Source: Cryptomeria japonica
Taxonomy: Eukaryota; Streptophyta; Pinopsida; Cupressales; Cupressaceae
Length of the DNA stretch: 64,000 nucleotides
Direction: 5' to 3'
NCBI RefSeq assembly: GCF_030272615.1
Contig: NC_081414.1
Coordinates: 234,162,733 to 234,226,732 of the forward strand
Positions 24,767-37,939 of this stretch are shown piece by piece (the first letter of the stretch is position 1; each line of letters starts with the position of its first letter). The translations under genes and the position numbers were made by a program. The notes beneath the pieces are model-generated. The model saw only the letters and a program-made list of their open reading frames with translations, did no database searches and was not told the DNA's origin.

Positions 24767-26105
24767 ATGGCATCTGGATCATTATCTACTCCTACTTTCA
24801 TTGCAAATCCCACTGTTGTTGAGGTTAAGGATAGGCTTAGGCCTATTTTCAAGGAAGTTCCCCAAATTGCTATGAAGGAAGACTCTACTCGTGCATTTTC
24901 GAGAGTTCCCGATGGTATGGTTTATGTGGAAGATGTCAGGGCCTATATTAACTGCACATTGGAGGATTTAGGCACTGAGGAAATCAAGGAAATGTATCAA
25001 TCAGTGATATGAGGTAGCTCTGGAACAATCAAGTCAGAATATCAAATCATTGAGGATCTAGGGTTAACCAGAATCCTATACATACCAGAATTCAAGGATG
25101 AAGTGATTAGATCTACATTTATATAGTTTGGGAAAGGCAATATAGATAATATATAGGTTACAAATAATATTATGGATAATACTCCACCAACAATAATAGA
25201 TACTGCACCATGTGGTGAAGCCAACTGTGCAAAAGAGGATGAGAAAAGAGATACACTGGGAGAGGGTAAGGAAGAAAAGGAGACTAAACCGACAGTTGAT
25301 TCTCCTGCAAATTTTTTTGCAATTGACACTTCTCAAGTTGAAAAGAAATCAATCACAGAGCTGAGTCCCACAAAGCTAATGATGATGGCTACTCAAAAGC
25401 TAATGAAGGAAGGATCTGCAGACAAAAGAATAATAGATCAATCAATAACAATTTTGCATAGATTGATTCCTGATTGTATGATTGAAAATGAAGCAAGCTC
25501 TTTCGGCAAGCTTAAGGCATTGACAGAGCATATATCTAAAAAAATTCAGTCATTGGAGCAAATTTCTGATAAGAAATCACTTGAAAGATTTACTTTGGCC
25601 AAGAAAGCCGCTTCTGACCAGATTATTGAGATAGAGAAGAGGAAGGTTGAAGAGAAACTTGCACTCAATGAAAATTCTTTGAAAAATAGAGATTCTTATA
25701 GCAAATGTAGATCAGAGGTTAAAGGAACTACATGAAAAGATTGCCAATATTGCCAATTATTTTGATGGACTAACTTCACTTACAACTTCCATTGACTGAC
25801 AAATTTTGACTTTGGAGAACCAAGTTTTTTCTTTTGAAAAGGAAAGAGACAAGATCATTCAGAGAGCAAGGAGTCTTAGAGGTTTGGTGAGTCCAAGGTT
25901 AGATTCACTTGGTGTACATAAAAGGGAATGTATGGATATGCTTGCGAAGCCTACATCTATAGAAGTCACTGAGAAAGAAACACTAGCACATTTACTGAGT
26001 GGATTTGTATCCATATTTGAAACACTCAAAACTAGCTGGGATACCTATGTACAGTTGCTAGAGAAAGCTTACCCAAAAATTTTGAGATTGGTCAAGCTTT
26101 GGTAA
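24767..26105 (+). pseudogene. E1 frame 2, internally deleted
   Basis: The N-terminal part begins MASGSLSTPTFIANPTVVEV and follows E2 to about FKDEVIRSTFI near 25120. The sequence then jumps to the region just before the C-terminal helix-rich part (IDTSQVEKKSITELSPTKLM from about 25320). About 1.9 kb present in E2 is missing. The C-terminal frame 25172-25735 and the last frame 25806-26105 (ending VKLW) align with the decayed end of E2 frame 2. The stop at 26103-26105 marks the natural end of the protein. Confidence 0.75.
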
Positions 26106-26300
26106 AGTAATCTGTAATTATTCTTTCAATTATTTCACTAGTCTTTGGCATTGATGCCAAAGGGGGAGTGTATATTATGTGAAAAATATGTACATAATCC
26201 TAAAGGCAGGCATAGTCAATTAGTTCTGGGGGAGCATGTTTCATGTTTCAGTTGAACCGGCAGGGAATCCATTTTTCACATGAGTGTTGCCATCAATGCC

Positions 26301-26312
26301 AAAGGGGGATAT
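26301..26312 (+). other. E1 polypurine tract
   Basis: AAAGGGGGATAT, directly before the 3' LTR. A second copy of the same module lies at about 26158-26170, preceded by the palindrome GGCATTGATGCC. Confidence 0.85.
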
Positions 26313-28586
26313 TGTTGGCAATTGACCCTCATTGGAATCATATATTGTCATTGATGGTAATAAGATTCTATTGAAGGAATATACCAACGTTTGGAGGCAT
26401 ACACCGATAGATACCAACATTGGAGCATTTAGGGTCATTTGTGAGGCCTCACCTCGACTCAGTCTGACATTCAGTGGATTTTATATTTAGACTATTATGG
26501 ATACTTTATTTTGATGCATTTTGAGACTTAGAACTTATATGATTTCAGGATTTGGATAACATTGCTATGATTTGGTGATTTACTTATATGCTTTATGGGA
26601 TAGAACACTACATGATTGTTAGATAGGATGATATTGCAATGATAGATGTCGTTATTGAATTTGCAGGACTTTACTTTGAATATTGAACTATGATGTATGG
26701 TTAAGTTTATGTGAATTGGGATGAAATTGCTTATGTGAAATTGCTTGATAAAAGATGTATTTAATCTGTGCAGATGAAAATTGTATGCAAGTGATGATGT
26801 GTGTTGTTATTCCTTTGAATTAAATTATATGTGGATATTTGAAAGTACTAATGTGTAAATTGAGATGCGCAAGAAAATTACCATGTGACCATGGAAAATT
26901 ACGGAGAATCAAACCTAGACTTATGTATGTTCGTAAGCCAGGGTTTGTCTATTTGGAGAGACAACACCCCGTTTGTGTTGTATTTTATTCATAACAGTAT
27001 ATGCTGCATGAGTGTTAAGTGTTATTTAAATTTATTGTGTAAAAACCACAAGAGACAATTTCATGTTTTATTTTTGTAAAAGTGTTTTATTTGTGTCACT
27101 TGACACGTGTGGATTTAAATTTAAATGTTTTATTTTGTCTCTTGGTGGGAAAGTGTTTAATTATAGTTCTTCTCAATTAAAATAATGGGTTGTCATAAAT
27201 ACTTTGGGAATATAATATTTGGGGTGGTCAACTTATGTTTGACCCGAAAATAAACTTCAGAGGGGTTTAAAATGGGTTAAATGAACACCTAGGGGTAGTT
27301 TAATAGGGTTTCCTAAAGCCCATAAGGTATACCTAGGGGTTAGGGGTAATTTTAGGCAAGTTTCTACTTTTTAATGATCTTTTTAACACTTTAAAAATTG
27401 GCTTTTTTGAGTTGAGCGAAAATTGAAAATTAGAAGTTAAATCTAATCAAGATTTTTCCTTTTGGAATGAGAGTCTTTTTGCATTTTTGCTTTCTTTCCT
27501 TTTTGGTTTTTAGAAACCTGTGAGAACTCTGAGAGTGAGCTTCTTAAGCAAGATTTTTGAGAATTGGAGGGTAATCACCCACTCTCCATTTTTGGAGACA
27601 GAAGAAAATTTGAAAAGAAAATAATGTTATGGAATAGAAAAATTGATTAAGGGTAGAAGGAAAGAGATTCGTGGATTGGGCAGCTCTTCATCAAATATCA
27701 TAATACCTTTGGGCAGATTAAGGTTGGTTTCAGTTATTCTTTTTAATGTCTTCTTCTTGTTTATGTCTGGAAGTTTGTTGGTGTAAGAAATTTGTGTTCT
27801 TGAAAGTTTATGTAAGAAAATCTTTTGGTATTTTTGCATTATGATTTGTTTATGTTTTGGGAGTTTTCTCAAGACCTCTTACTCTTGGGAGAGAAGAGGA
27901 TCTTGAGGGTGGTAGCAGTGACAACCCTCGAGTGAGAGACTCTCTTTGAGAGCGATCACAAGGGATCTTTGTGTGACCCTTGCTGCATGGCCTGTTTGTG
28001 CAATGGGGGTCATAAGGAGGGATATAAGGCTAGAATGCCTTTGGGGGGCATAAGGAATAAGGGGTTGAGATTCTTGATATTATTATTGTGCCATGAGGTG
28101 GCTTCTTGTTTATTTCATACTTGCAGTTCTCCTCAGGGTATTGGTCCACTACCACCCTTTGAAAATGTTCATCACCAAAGTGTGGTGCTGTGAAAGCCAA
28201 GTTGGGAATGTGTCTGGAAAATCTGTATGCAATGCTTTCTATGTGTTTGCCTATTTGTTACCCGTCTAGGATTTGGTTCTCCGAGCTTGGGGGTGGCTAC
28301 CAGTTAGCTTAGGCTGGGAGGTGAGCACTCCGTGGTCATATTTGTGTTTTTCTATTATGCAGGAAAGTCAAGAGAAAGAGAATAGGAACCATGAAAATGA
28401 CACAGAAGATTATTATTGAAGATACTTAAATTCAGTTGCAGATATTTGTTTAAATTTGTTATAGAAGCATGCCTCATTTATAGAAAAGAGAAGCAAGTTG
28501 TAATTATTGAAAATAGACTTGAAGTTTTAATGTTGTGGCTATATAAAGAGACATCCTGTAAATTGGTAGAATATCTTAGAGTTGTT

Positions 28587-28604
28587 AAAAAAAAAAAAAA
28601 AAAA
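28587..28604. repeat. Run of 18 A
   Basis: Homopolymer run inside S1. Confidence 0.95.
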
Positions 28605-28918
28605 GCTTGTTTTATTTCTACTTTTGGTTTTTAGTAAAAGAAAAGTTATTTTGAGTTGCATGCAAAAGCTTCTTTGTATTATGAAAAAAAAAGGAATAGA
28701 TTTCATTTAAATTTTATCTATATTTTACTTGTGGCAAAATAGGAGTTTATTTATGCTGAAAGATCTTAAGTATTTTAAAGAAAAAAGATGTTTTATGTAA
28801 ATATTTTATTAGAGGAAAAATCAATGAATCTTTTTACTCTAGAGAAGTATATTGTATTTCTTAAAAAGTATTTCTAAATTGTATTTTTAGTTAGTGTTGA
28901 TTAAAAAAACACTTATCA

Positions 28919-28921
<3 letters not shown>

Positions 28922-28967
<46 letters not shown>
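28922..28967. repeat. (AT)n microsatellite
   Basis: An uninterrupted AT repeat of 46 bases inside S1. Confidence 0.97.
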
Positions 28968-28970
<3 letters not shown>

Positions 28971-29038
28971 TCTGAATTAACTTAATGCTTTTCCTTTGTT
29001 ATATTAATTTAAAATTGTTGCATGTAAATCTTTTTAAA

Positions 29039-29114
29039 ATATATATATATATATATATATATATTGGAATATTTTCACCCTTTAAACTATGATTATAAAT
29101 TTTATATAAATATA

Positions 29115-29170
<56 letters not shown>

Positions 29171-29176
29171 ATATAT
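29039..29176. repeat. AT-rich microsatellite region
   Basis: An (AT)n run at 29039-29064 and an imperfect one at about 29105-29176 with TAAA interruptions. Confidence 0.9.
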
Positions 29177-29221
29177 TTAAAAAAAAAAATAAATTAAAAA
29201 AAAAAAGGGGGAAATGTTTCT

Positions 29222-29370
29222 GGGTCCACGCGGACCCCACTGTGTGTACGCACAGTGAGGGCCGCGGCCGCCACTGTGTGGCCACACAGTGGGGGAGCCG
29301 CTAGCGGCACCCACTGTGTGGACACATAGTGGTGCCGCGGCGCCCACTGTGCGCCCACACAATGGCGCCA
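29222..29370. repeat. GC-rich block of four spaced palindromes
   Basis: Four 20-22 bp imperfect palindromes with the core CACTGTG...CACAGTG lie at 29238-29257, 29271-29292, 29311-29332 and 29344-29365, starting 33, 40 and 33 bases apart. The spacers are themselves palindromic (GCCGCGGC-type; GCCGCTAGCGGC at 29297-29308). The block opens with the inverted repeat GGGTCC...GGACCC at 29222-29237. It is an island of GC in very AT-rich sequence. Open frames across it arise from the repeat. Confidence 0.9.
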
Positions 29371-29631
29371 TGGCCCTCCCCGCCTCCACTTCCGTAACCT
29401 GCACAAAATATCCATGGCCGCCTTGGGGTTTCGGCCCAGCTAAAAAAAAATTCTCTGTTAAAAAAATATGGATTAAACCCTAGCCCAGGTGGGGCTAGGG
29501 CAAAGGAATTTAAAAATAATATGATAATTAGATTTGTTAATATATATAAAAGAAAATAGAACCCTAAATAGGGTTGGAGAAATATTGATTAATAATTAGA
29601 AAGTTATTGTGCTTTTGAAAAAGAATTAAAA

Positions 29632-29775
<144 letters not shown>

Positions 29776-29811
29776 CTCTGGTCATAATTTGGAGTAAGTA
29801 TTTAATTATAA

Positions 29812-29869
<58 letters not shown>
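29812..29869. repeat. (TA)n microsatellite
   Basis: A second TA array, followed by TTCTGGTTATAATTTGGAG, a near copy of the flank of the preceding array. Confidence 0.96.
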
Positions 29870-29871
<2 letters not shown>

Positions 29872-31642
29872 CTGGTTATAATTTGGAGTAAGTAATAAAG
29901 AGAAATTTAAAAAATGGTTGATTAGACTATATAGTCATATTGGAGATTAAATTAATTTTTCCTCTCCTACTCCTTTAGCTTGATTGATTTAATAAACCTA
30001 ATGACTAGGTATCTCGTGGAGATAAAATTAAACCAGTTAGTTTTCCGCAAATAATATTTAACAATCTATCGATGCTTGGTTCATCTCAGAACTAGCTCGA
30101 ATTTAATTATGGAAATTTCTATAACGCTTGTCGTGTGAGTGAACTTGTTAATTAATTAGTATGTTTTTTTTTTAAAAATTTGTTCCGTTTTTGCCCTAAA
30201 TTTTGGGCATGACATCATCACCGACAATGACATCCAACACTTCAGTGAAGCCGACATCAGTTTGGGATCTGAAAGGTTTTATTTGTAAAATCTTTTTGTA
30301 ATTATTGTATAGGGCCGACATTGAATATCTTTTGTATTGTAAGCCAACATAAGGCATATTGTTTGTAAAGGGTATATAAGTCAGTTTGTTAGGTCATTTT
30401 GATATAGGAAAAGGATATGATAAGGAAGTAGAACTGTGTAATGCAAAGGATATGTATGGAGGTCATTTGTATGTGAATGTAATATCATGCAATGATCAGT
30501 AGATAGTTTCTAAAGAATTCTTGGAGGAAAGGAGATACCGGTAGAAGGATTCAGGGTTTATGAACTGGTACATAACAGAGCTTTAACCAGAACTCTTTTT
30601 GGCATTACAGATGCATTTTGTGAGTTCATCAGTACTATTTTATCTCAACAAAAGCTTGTAGTTAGTGAGATTCTTTTGTGTTGAGCAGTGTGCTCTAGGC
30701 AATGTGCCTTCTTGCATGTGCAGGCCTCCATGATATGTAATATCTTTCATATGGCAAGTGAATTGATATTGTGGGTCACAAATCCGACCGTTGTTTTTCC
30801 TATTTAAGGTTTTCCATGTATAAAATCTGTGTGCTATGGTATTCATTCATGTGGCTGGTTTATTTACTTCATGTTATATGTTTCTTCATTTATCGATTTA
30901 TATGTGTATGTTATAATAAGGTAAAATCTTATATTACCGACACAACACTGATTCACCCCCCCTCTCAGTGTTCTTGGATTCCAGCACATACTACAATCCG
31001 GAGAAGTGTGAACTGCTAAGATAGCATCTTCTATGCCAGAATACAGTTCCAGTTTAAGCTCTGTCTTTTCTGGTTTGAAACTCTAAACCCCTTTACCAGA
31101 ATAACCCTTACAATAAATTCCTCACATACATAATCTCTCTGAATAATTTTGCATCATATTACATTTGCATATGCATGATCTCCTATATTATATCTATATA
31201 TCAAAATGATCTTATCAAACTGACCTATATAACCTATACAACTTTTATGCCTTATGTCGACTTACAAAGATATATACAATATCAGATTACATGTCGGCCA
31301 AATAACATAAATGTATAAACTTTAAAACAAATTGCCGATGTTGGATCTAAGATATATAGACCAGATAACATAAACGTATAAACATTAAAACAAATTGCTG
31401 ATGCCGGATGTAAGATATGTCAGCCTCGAATACCAATAACCTTTACTATACCATGTTGACTTGTATTGCCGGTAACCAAGGAAATCTTTCTGACTTGCTG
31501 GTGTTGGTGCTGGTGCCGGTGTAGAATCTGTGAAGTGTCTGCTAGTACACCATAGAATCAAAACACAAAGCCAAAACACAAAATCATGTTTCTATCAATG
31601 ACAACATAGTGAAACCAACCAATAGAGTGTTAATTGCCAACA

Positions 31643-31656
31643 ATCTCCCCCTTTGG
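31643..31656 (-). other. E2 polypurine tract
   Basis: The minus strand reads CCAAAGGGGGAGAT directly before the LTR. Related runs recur at about 31720, 31781 and 31830. Confidence 0.88.
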
Positions 31657-31905
31657 TATTGATGGCAACACCCATGTGAAAAATGGTGGAGGTTTCATCT
31701 GCTGGTTTCATCCTGCCCTGCTCCCCTTGAGCTAAATATGCAAAATACTCCATATCTCCAAAAAATTCAAAACTCTATAACTCCCCCTAATTTATGCAAC
31801 TCTTTTAATCTTTTTCACATCTGTATTACTCCCCTTTGACATCAATGCCCCCACCAAAAAAAGACAAAAAATAAGAACTGTACAATGAATATTCTCAAAA
31901 ATGTC

Positions 31906-34900
31906 TTACTGGATCTTGACCAACTTCAAAATTTTCAGATAATCTTTCTCCAGTAACTTCACATAAGTATCCTAGCTGGTTTTGAATGTGTTGGAAATAG
32001 ATACAAGTCCACTCAATAAATGCGCAAAAGACTCTTTCTCATTTACCTTTGTCGGTGTGGGCTTTTCCACCATATCCATGCATTCTTTCTTGTGTACACA
32101 GAGTGAATCCAATCATGGAATTCACAAGCCTCTCAGACTTCTGGCTCTTCAAATTATTTTTTGTCTTTCTTTCTCAAGAGCAAAAATTTGGTTCTCCAAA
32201 ATTAAATCAGTCTGTCAAAAGAGTTAGCAATACCTGCAATTTTCTCCTGAATCTCTTTTATCTTTTTATCTACATTTGTTGTAAATATTTCAGTGTTACA
32301 ACATACCATATATATATATATATTTGTACATTGTTTCAAAGAATTTTCTATTAGGATTAGCTTTTCCTCAATCTTTTTCTTCTCTGTTTCAATTACCTGG
32401 TCAAAAGTGGCTCTCTTAGCCTAAGTAAATCTTTCTAGTGCTTGCCGGTTTGATATTTTTTGTAAGGATTGAAAGTCTTTTTATATGTGCTCAGTGATTA
32501 CCTTAAGCTTGCCGGAAGGGCTTGCTTCATTTTTAATCTTATAATTCGAGACCAATCTGTGGAGAACAATGATTGATTGATCTATAATCCCCTTGTCTGT
32601 GGATCCCTCCATCAATTTTTGAGCAGTCATCATCATCAGTTCAGTGGGACTCATCTCTATGATGGTTTTCTTTTCTACCTGAGAAGTGTCCATTGACAAT
32701 AATGATGGGCCAACAACTGGTTCCCTGTCGGATTCCCCTATTTTCTCCTCTGATGTTTTATCCTTTATAATCTCGTCACTTGCATCGGTCTCTTCACCAC
32801 TTGGTGCAGTCTGCGTAACTGTTAGTTCCTTTGTAGGAACAATGACCTCAACCTATACATTTGTATCTAGAGGATAATTGTCCTCAATATTAGAATCCTG
32901 TACAATGTTAGTTTGTTCATTCTCAGTATTTGTCTGTACATCTGTATTTACCAGTGGCTCAATTCCCACTATCTTAATATTTTTCAAAATTGATGGTGAA
33001 GTGCCCATAATCCCCTTTCCTTTTCCTTCAACCAGGGTATCTACAGTATCTGTCTTGGTTTCTAGTAAAGTAAAGAATCCTATGTTTTCTCCCAAAAATA
33101 TGACCCATGCTTTTTGAGTTTCCTTTATTATTTCATTCACTCTCCCTAGCATCAGACTAGTTATCCTATGTTTTCTATTGAAGACTTTTTTGTCTGCCGC
33201 CTCAAGTGGCTTTTCCATTTCATATGGAGCTATAGTAACACAGATAGATAATAGTTCTTGAAATTTAATGTGTTTATCTTCTTGCATAGTAGATAATCTT
33301 CTAGCATCTAACATGTTATATAACTCAGTCGGCATTTGATTTTCTATCTCTATTAAGGCTTTCTTATAAATAACCAAGTATAATAGGAATTCTTCCTCTA
33401 TCTCTCTCTGTTCATCATCCTCTAAGTTTTCATAATAAAATTTAACATTCTTCAACATGTCATCTTTAGTGATTTGATCTACCAATTCTGCACAAGTTTT
33501 AGGTGGTATGATAGTTACATTACCAGTTTCAATTGCTAAGTCAATGTCACTCTTCTTCTTCTTCTTGGCAGTACCAGATGTAGCTACAGGTATAGATTTA
33601 GGTGCTTTCTTCTATGCTAGTAGCTTGATTGTGACCTTCCTAATTGGTTTCTTCTGTGCTTCTACCTTAGTTTCCTCCGGTTTCTTCCTAACAACCCTTT
33701 TAAATACTAACAATGTGTCATCCTTTGATTCAGATTCTGTAGTAATAGGTTCAATATGAACTTTCAGATCCTTCCTCTTTCTGCCTTTCTACGGGACAAC
33801 AGTGCTTTGATGTCCTTTGAGACCTTCTGCATAAACTCACTTGCATTTCCTTCCTACTTCTCTCTTTTCTTTTGGTTGAACTTTGTTTCAACCTCTTGAG
33901 TTTTCTGTTGTGCAGTACCACAGGGCTTCTCTGCCTCATCTATTGGTGCATCAATTAACATTTTTGCATAGGCATCAAGAATTTGTGTATCTACCTCATA
34001 GCCCATTTCTTCAATCCAAATATTCTGAGGGTTAATTGCTTCCATGAGAGTCTCATCCTTCTTTACCATGAAGCATATGTCAGTGGAATATTTTTCTATA
34101 ATATGTTCAGGTACCCTTACTCTAGACCTCATATATTTTTGAAATGCCTTAAAATACCCCCATATCTTATCATCTCTTTGGCTTCCTAATGCAACAATTG
34201 ACTATTTCAATTGTCTTCCTACCAGAATGTCAAAAGCCCATTGTCTCTTACCAGAACTAGGTGTATCATTCATAAAATATAACATTAGGCAGACTAACAG
34301 ATTCCCATACCAGAAAGTACCCTTCTTCTCACCCTTAATCTTCCCTAAGTTGATTAACAACTCATCAAGCATCCAACCGCATAGATCTAAATTTACATTA
34401 TTTCTCATTATTTTGTATGCAACCAAAATGCATCAACTGGAAATAGAATTCAGTCGGTTTGAATTAGTTACCTTATATCCGATAATCATGCTACCAAATT
34501 TGATGTCCATGTCAGTGATAGTGCTCACTTTCATGAATCTTTTGTTAGATGTAGCGCCGATGATCTTCCTCATGAACTCGTTTGAAACTTTCTTGTCTGG
34601 ATGTTTCCCTACCAATGGAAAACTAGTGATTTCTTGGATGGCTTTCTTGGTGATTTTGTAAGGTCTGTTCAGCCATATCAATTCCCCATGTACTCTGCTA
34701 AGTACATATCTGATTATCTCATCCTCAAACTCCAGAATATCCAAAAGTTCTGTAAACTCTAGTTCTTCAATATGTCGATATGCCAGTTTGATCTTTCCAG
34801 ATTCTCTCATTAGCTCACTCATATACATGCCCTTAATTTATGAAGTTCCCATGTCCTTGATAAGACAATGAATAAATGCCCTAACATCTTCTACATACAC

Positions 34901-35053
34901 AACTCCCTCCAGAACATGAGAAAATGCTCCAACTAAGTCTTCTAGGGTAGCCACATGTGGATATCGCTTGAAAATTGGCCTGGCGTGGTATTTGACCTCT
35001 ACGACAGTTGGGTTTGCAACAAAAACATGAATATAAGATGATCTCGCTTCCAT
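31906..35053 (-). pseudogene. E2 frame 2: long protein of unknown function
   Basis: From MEARSSYIHVFVANPTVVEV at 35053 the frame stays the same to about 33854, with stops. It then shifts, resumes at 33485-32853 and 32699-32481, and decays to a stop at 31908-31906. The ancestral length is about 1,050 codons. Landmarks are FEDEIIRYVLSRVHGELIWL, RFMKVSTITDMDIKFGSMII, GTFWYGNLLVCLMLYFMND and QTQKAWVIFLGENIG-like. The C-terminal third is helical (SPTELMMMTAQKLM, then MDMVEKPTP). It resembles hypothetical plant proteins linked to transposons, but I cannot name a family with certainty. No retroviral enzyme motif is present. Confidence 0.7.
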
Positions 35054-35415
35054 GTTTAAAGAAAAATACCTTTTGATTTCTCTTGATGAAAACCTTCAAC
35101 AAACTCTTCCAGACACAAGTGAAATCGCTCAAGAAGAAATCTGATTGCCTCTGAATAGCCTCTGATTGTACTTAGTCACTCTGAATCACTCTGAAAGTAG
35201 GGTGATTAACAATAAAGTGTATTCAACCTTTTATCCTTCGAGAAAAACCCTAATCTTCTATTGACATAAATGACTGTAGGTGAAAGATACTGGATCTCAC
35301 TCAGAACATATCCATGTAAAATAATCCTCTCTAATATCTGGAACATCTTCCAGAACCTCTTCCTTGGGCATATGCAACATCTTCATGAGTTTTTCCTTCC
35401 CCTAAGGCATCTGCC

Positions 35416-36538
35416 TTAGTTACCGGATGAGCTTCCTACTGGTGCAAGAGCAACCTCTTTTGCCCGATAAGTAACTGCGACATTCCCATATGATGATTGT
35501 TCTTCAGTCTTTCTAACCCATCTCTGAGTATGATCTTGCCAGATTTCACTAACCTTCTCTTTTCCTTTTTCATTTGATCCTCCATTACTAACTGGTTGAT
35601 TTCTGCTTCTACAAAACTTAGCAATATGTCCAACTTCATTACATGCATAACATGTAACATTATTCTTTTGAATTGCTTTGCTAAAACCGGTTAAATTGCT
35701 TGACCTGCACTGATTAGCCATATGTCCAAATTTTCCACAAGCATAGCATTTAACATTCATTCTACAATCTTCTGTCTTATGACCAACCTTATTGCATTTA
35801 GAACATTTACCGGGAGAAAAATTAGGGTTCTGATTTGCTCTGTTTCTACATTGCCTAGCCATGTGACCAAATCTATTGCAAACAAAATATCTACCATAGA
35901 ATTTATAAGCATTGAATTTTCTTACCGGTGCCTTATGGTTTTGATCTTCATTAGTAGTACCGGAACTCTGTCCTTTCTCAGATCCAAGTCCACTGGAATC
36001 TCCAATCTGCCTCTGTCTCTTCAATAACTCATCAAGCTGTGCTGAGCTGATCTTGAATTTTTCTTTGTACTCACTTGCAACAATTAAATATTCTCTTACT
36101 ATTATTATTTGTCTCTCAAGCTCTTGCTCATTACTCTGGGATTGTACCAAATCAGTTCTCAACATATTATTTTCATGAACCAACCTACCATATTCTTCAA
36201 ACTTGTTCTTCAGGGATACAACAATATTTTCCTCATTTTTTATTTCTATCCTCAATCTCCTTATACATCCTCATAGTTATAACTTGCATTTCATTCTTCA
36301 TAATCATGTTCTCCCGACTCAATTTCTAACATTGCTCCTTAAGTGCATTTTTCTCTTCATCATCTTGATTTTGCAAGAGTTCCTTCCTTCTAGCTTGAAC
36401 AAATGATAGCCTCTCTTGTAAGACAAGAATGAATTCCTTAGCAAAATTAAATTCATCTTGTAGCTTTAAGTTCTTCAACCTTTTAGCATCATAATCTTCG
36501 AGGGCCATCTCAAGCTGCTTCTCCAAAGCAATATTCAT
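35416..36538 (-). pseudogene. E2 frame 1: coiled-coil protein with four zinc knuckles (gag-like)
   Basis: The likely start is MNIALEKQLEMALEDYDAKR at 36538, matching the start seen in E1. The first part is a long heptad-like helix with many glutamate, lysine and leucine residues. A frameshift near 36300 joins the frame 36255-35416. That frame has four CCHC knuckles: FVCNRFGHMARQC (first cysteine replaced by tyrosine), CSKCNKVGHKTEDC, CYACGKFGHMANQC and CYACNEVGHIAKFC. A basic/serine-rich tail follows. Ordinary copia gag has one knuckle and a UBN2 core, which is absent here. RNA binding and particle assembly are an inference from the knuckles and coiled coil. Confidence 0.82.
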
Positions 36539-36592
36539 GGATTCTAGTTTTAGGATCTTCCTCAAGCTATTAAACTTCCTCCAAAGCACAAG

Positions 36593-36604
36593 GCTCTGAT
36601 ACCA
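36593..36604 (-). other. E2 primer-binding site
   Basis: The minus strand reads TGGTATCAGAGC, the initiator-Met-tRNA site used by copia elements. Confidence 0.93.
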
Positions 36605-36606
36605 AT

Positions 36607-37554
36607 TGTTGGAAACCAATAATATTTAGAGGGGAGGGGGTGTGAATAAGTGTAATACCAGAATAGTAGATTTTAGCCTTATTAAACCATGCATACACCA
36701 ACCAGTATACTGATACATACAAAATTGAAAGAAGTAAAGTAACCAATAAGCCAAACACATAAATGAGAATCATAACACACATATTTATACATGGAAAAAC
36801 TCAAAGAGGAAAAACTATGATGGGATTTGTGACCCACAATATCAATCCACTGGCCATATGAAGAGATATTACAAAAATATGAGGGGCGTGCACTTGCAGG
36901 AAGGCTTACAGCCTAGAGCATACTGCTCAATCACAATAGGAGCCTCACTGACTACATAAAATTCTAGACTAAAATCCAGAGAAGTGTGAAATGCTAAGAT
37001 AGCATCTTCTATGCAATAATATAGTTCCAGTTTAAGCTTTGTTTGTTCCGATTTGAAACCCTAAACCCCTTTACTGGAATAACCCTTACAATAAATTCCT
37101 CACATACATAATCTCTCTAAATAATTTCGCATAATATTACATTGGCATATCCATAATCTCCTTACTCATATCTATATATCAAAATGATCTTATCAAACTG
37201 ACCTATATACCCTATACAACGTTTATGCCTTATATCGACTTACAAAGATATATACAATATCAGATTACATGTTGGCCAGATAACATAATATAAACATTAA
37301 AACACATTGCCAATGCCGGATCTAAGATATGTCGGCCTCCAATACCAATAACCTTTACTATACCATGTTGACCTGTATTGCCGGTGACCAAGGAAATCTT
37401 TTTGACCTACTAGTGCCAGTGCCGTTGCCAGTGTAGAATATGTGAAGTGTCTGCCGGTACAACATATAATCAAAACATGAAGATGAAACACAAAATCATG
37501 TTACCATCAATGACACCATAGTAAAACCAACCAATAGAGTGCCAATTGCCAACA
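36607..37554 (-). repeat. E2 5' LTR (948 bp)
   Basis: It starts TGTTGGAAACC two bases after the primer site and ends TTGCCAACA. It is homologous to the split 3' LTR and, in inverted orientation, to the LTRs of E1. Confidence 0.9.
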
Positions 37555-37629
37555 AACTGATCAATCTAAATAGGTGAACTATCAATCGACAATTTAGTTC
37601 CTAATCTTACCCCATCTCACCTAAAAATC

Positions 37630-37638
37630 TATAAATAG
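37630..37638 (+). promoter_or_regulatory. TATA box of element H LTR
   Basis: TATAAATAG lies about 290 bases before the LTR end, a suitable place for the LTR promoter. Confidence 0.6.
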
Positions 37639-37929
37639 AAGACCTTTTTCATCAAATCAATATAGAATCACAGTCTTCAAAATAATTGTCTATCTTATGC
37701 AGGAATTTCAGTGCAACACCTCAAAGCCAATCAACCAACAATTATGGAGAAGAGCAATGGACGTGACAATGCTTTTGAAGGGAGTTTTCAAATAGTTTAA
37801 TTGTTTAATTATTTCATTCATCCATTCTATTTCATTGACTTATGTTTGAATTTTCTTTAATAGTTAAGGATTTTTGTGATTGTCCTTATTTCCTATTTTA
37901 GCATTTAAAATTTTTAAGCATGAAAACAA

Positions 37930-37939
37930 TGGTGAACTC
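37930..37939 (+). other. Element H primer-binding site
   Basis: TGGTGAACTC, one base after the LTR end. It matches the gypsy-1 site in nine of ten bases. Confidence 0.6.

Noticed and set aside
27969-28193. 74-codon cysteine-rich frame with a possible secreted-peptide look
   Set aside because: There is no signal peptide at its start, it lies in solo LTR S1, and the cysteine spacing fits no family I know.
29177-29415. Overlapping minus-strand frames with repeated HTVGAA-type units
   Set aside because: They are produced by the palindromic GC block and have no other support.
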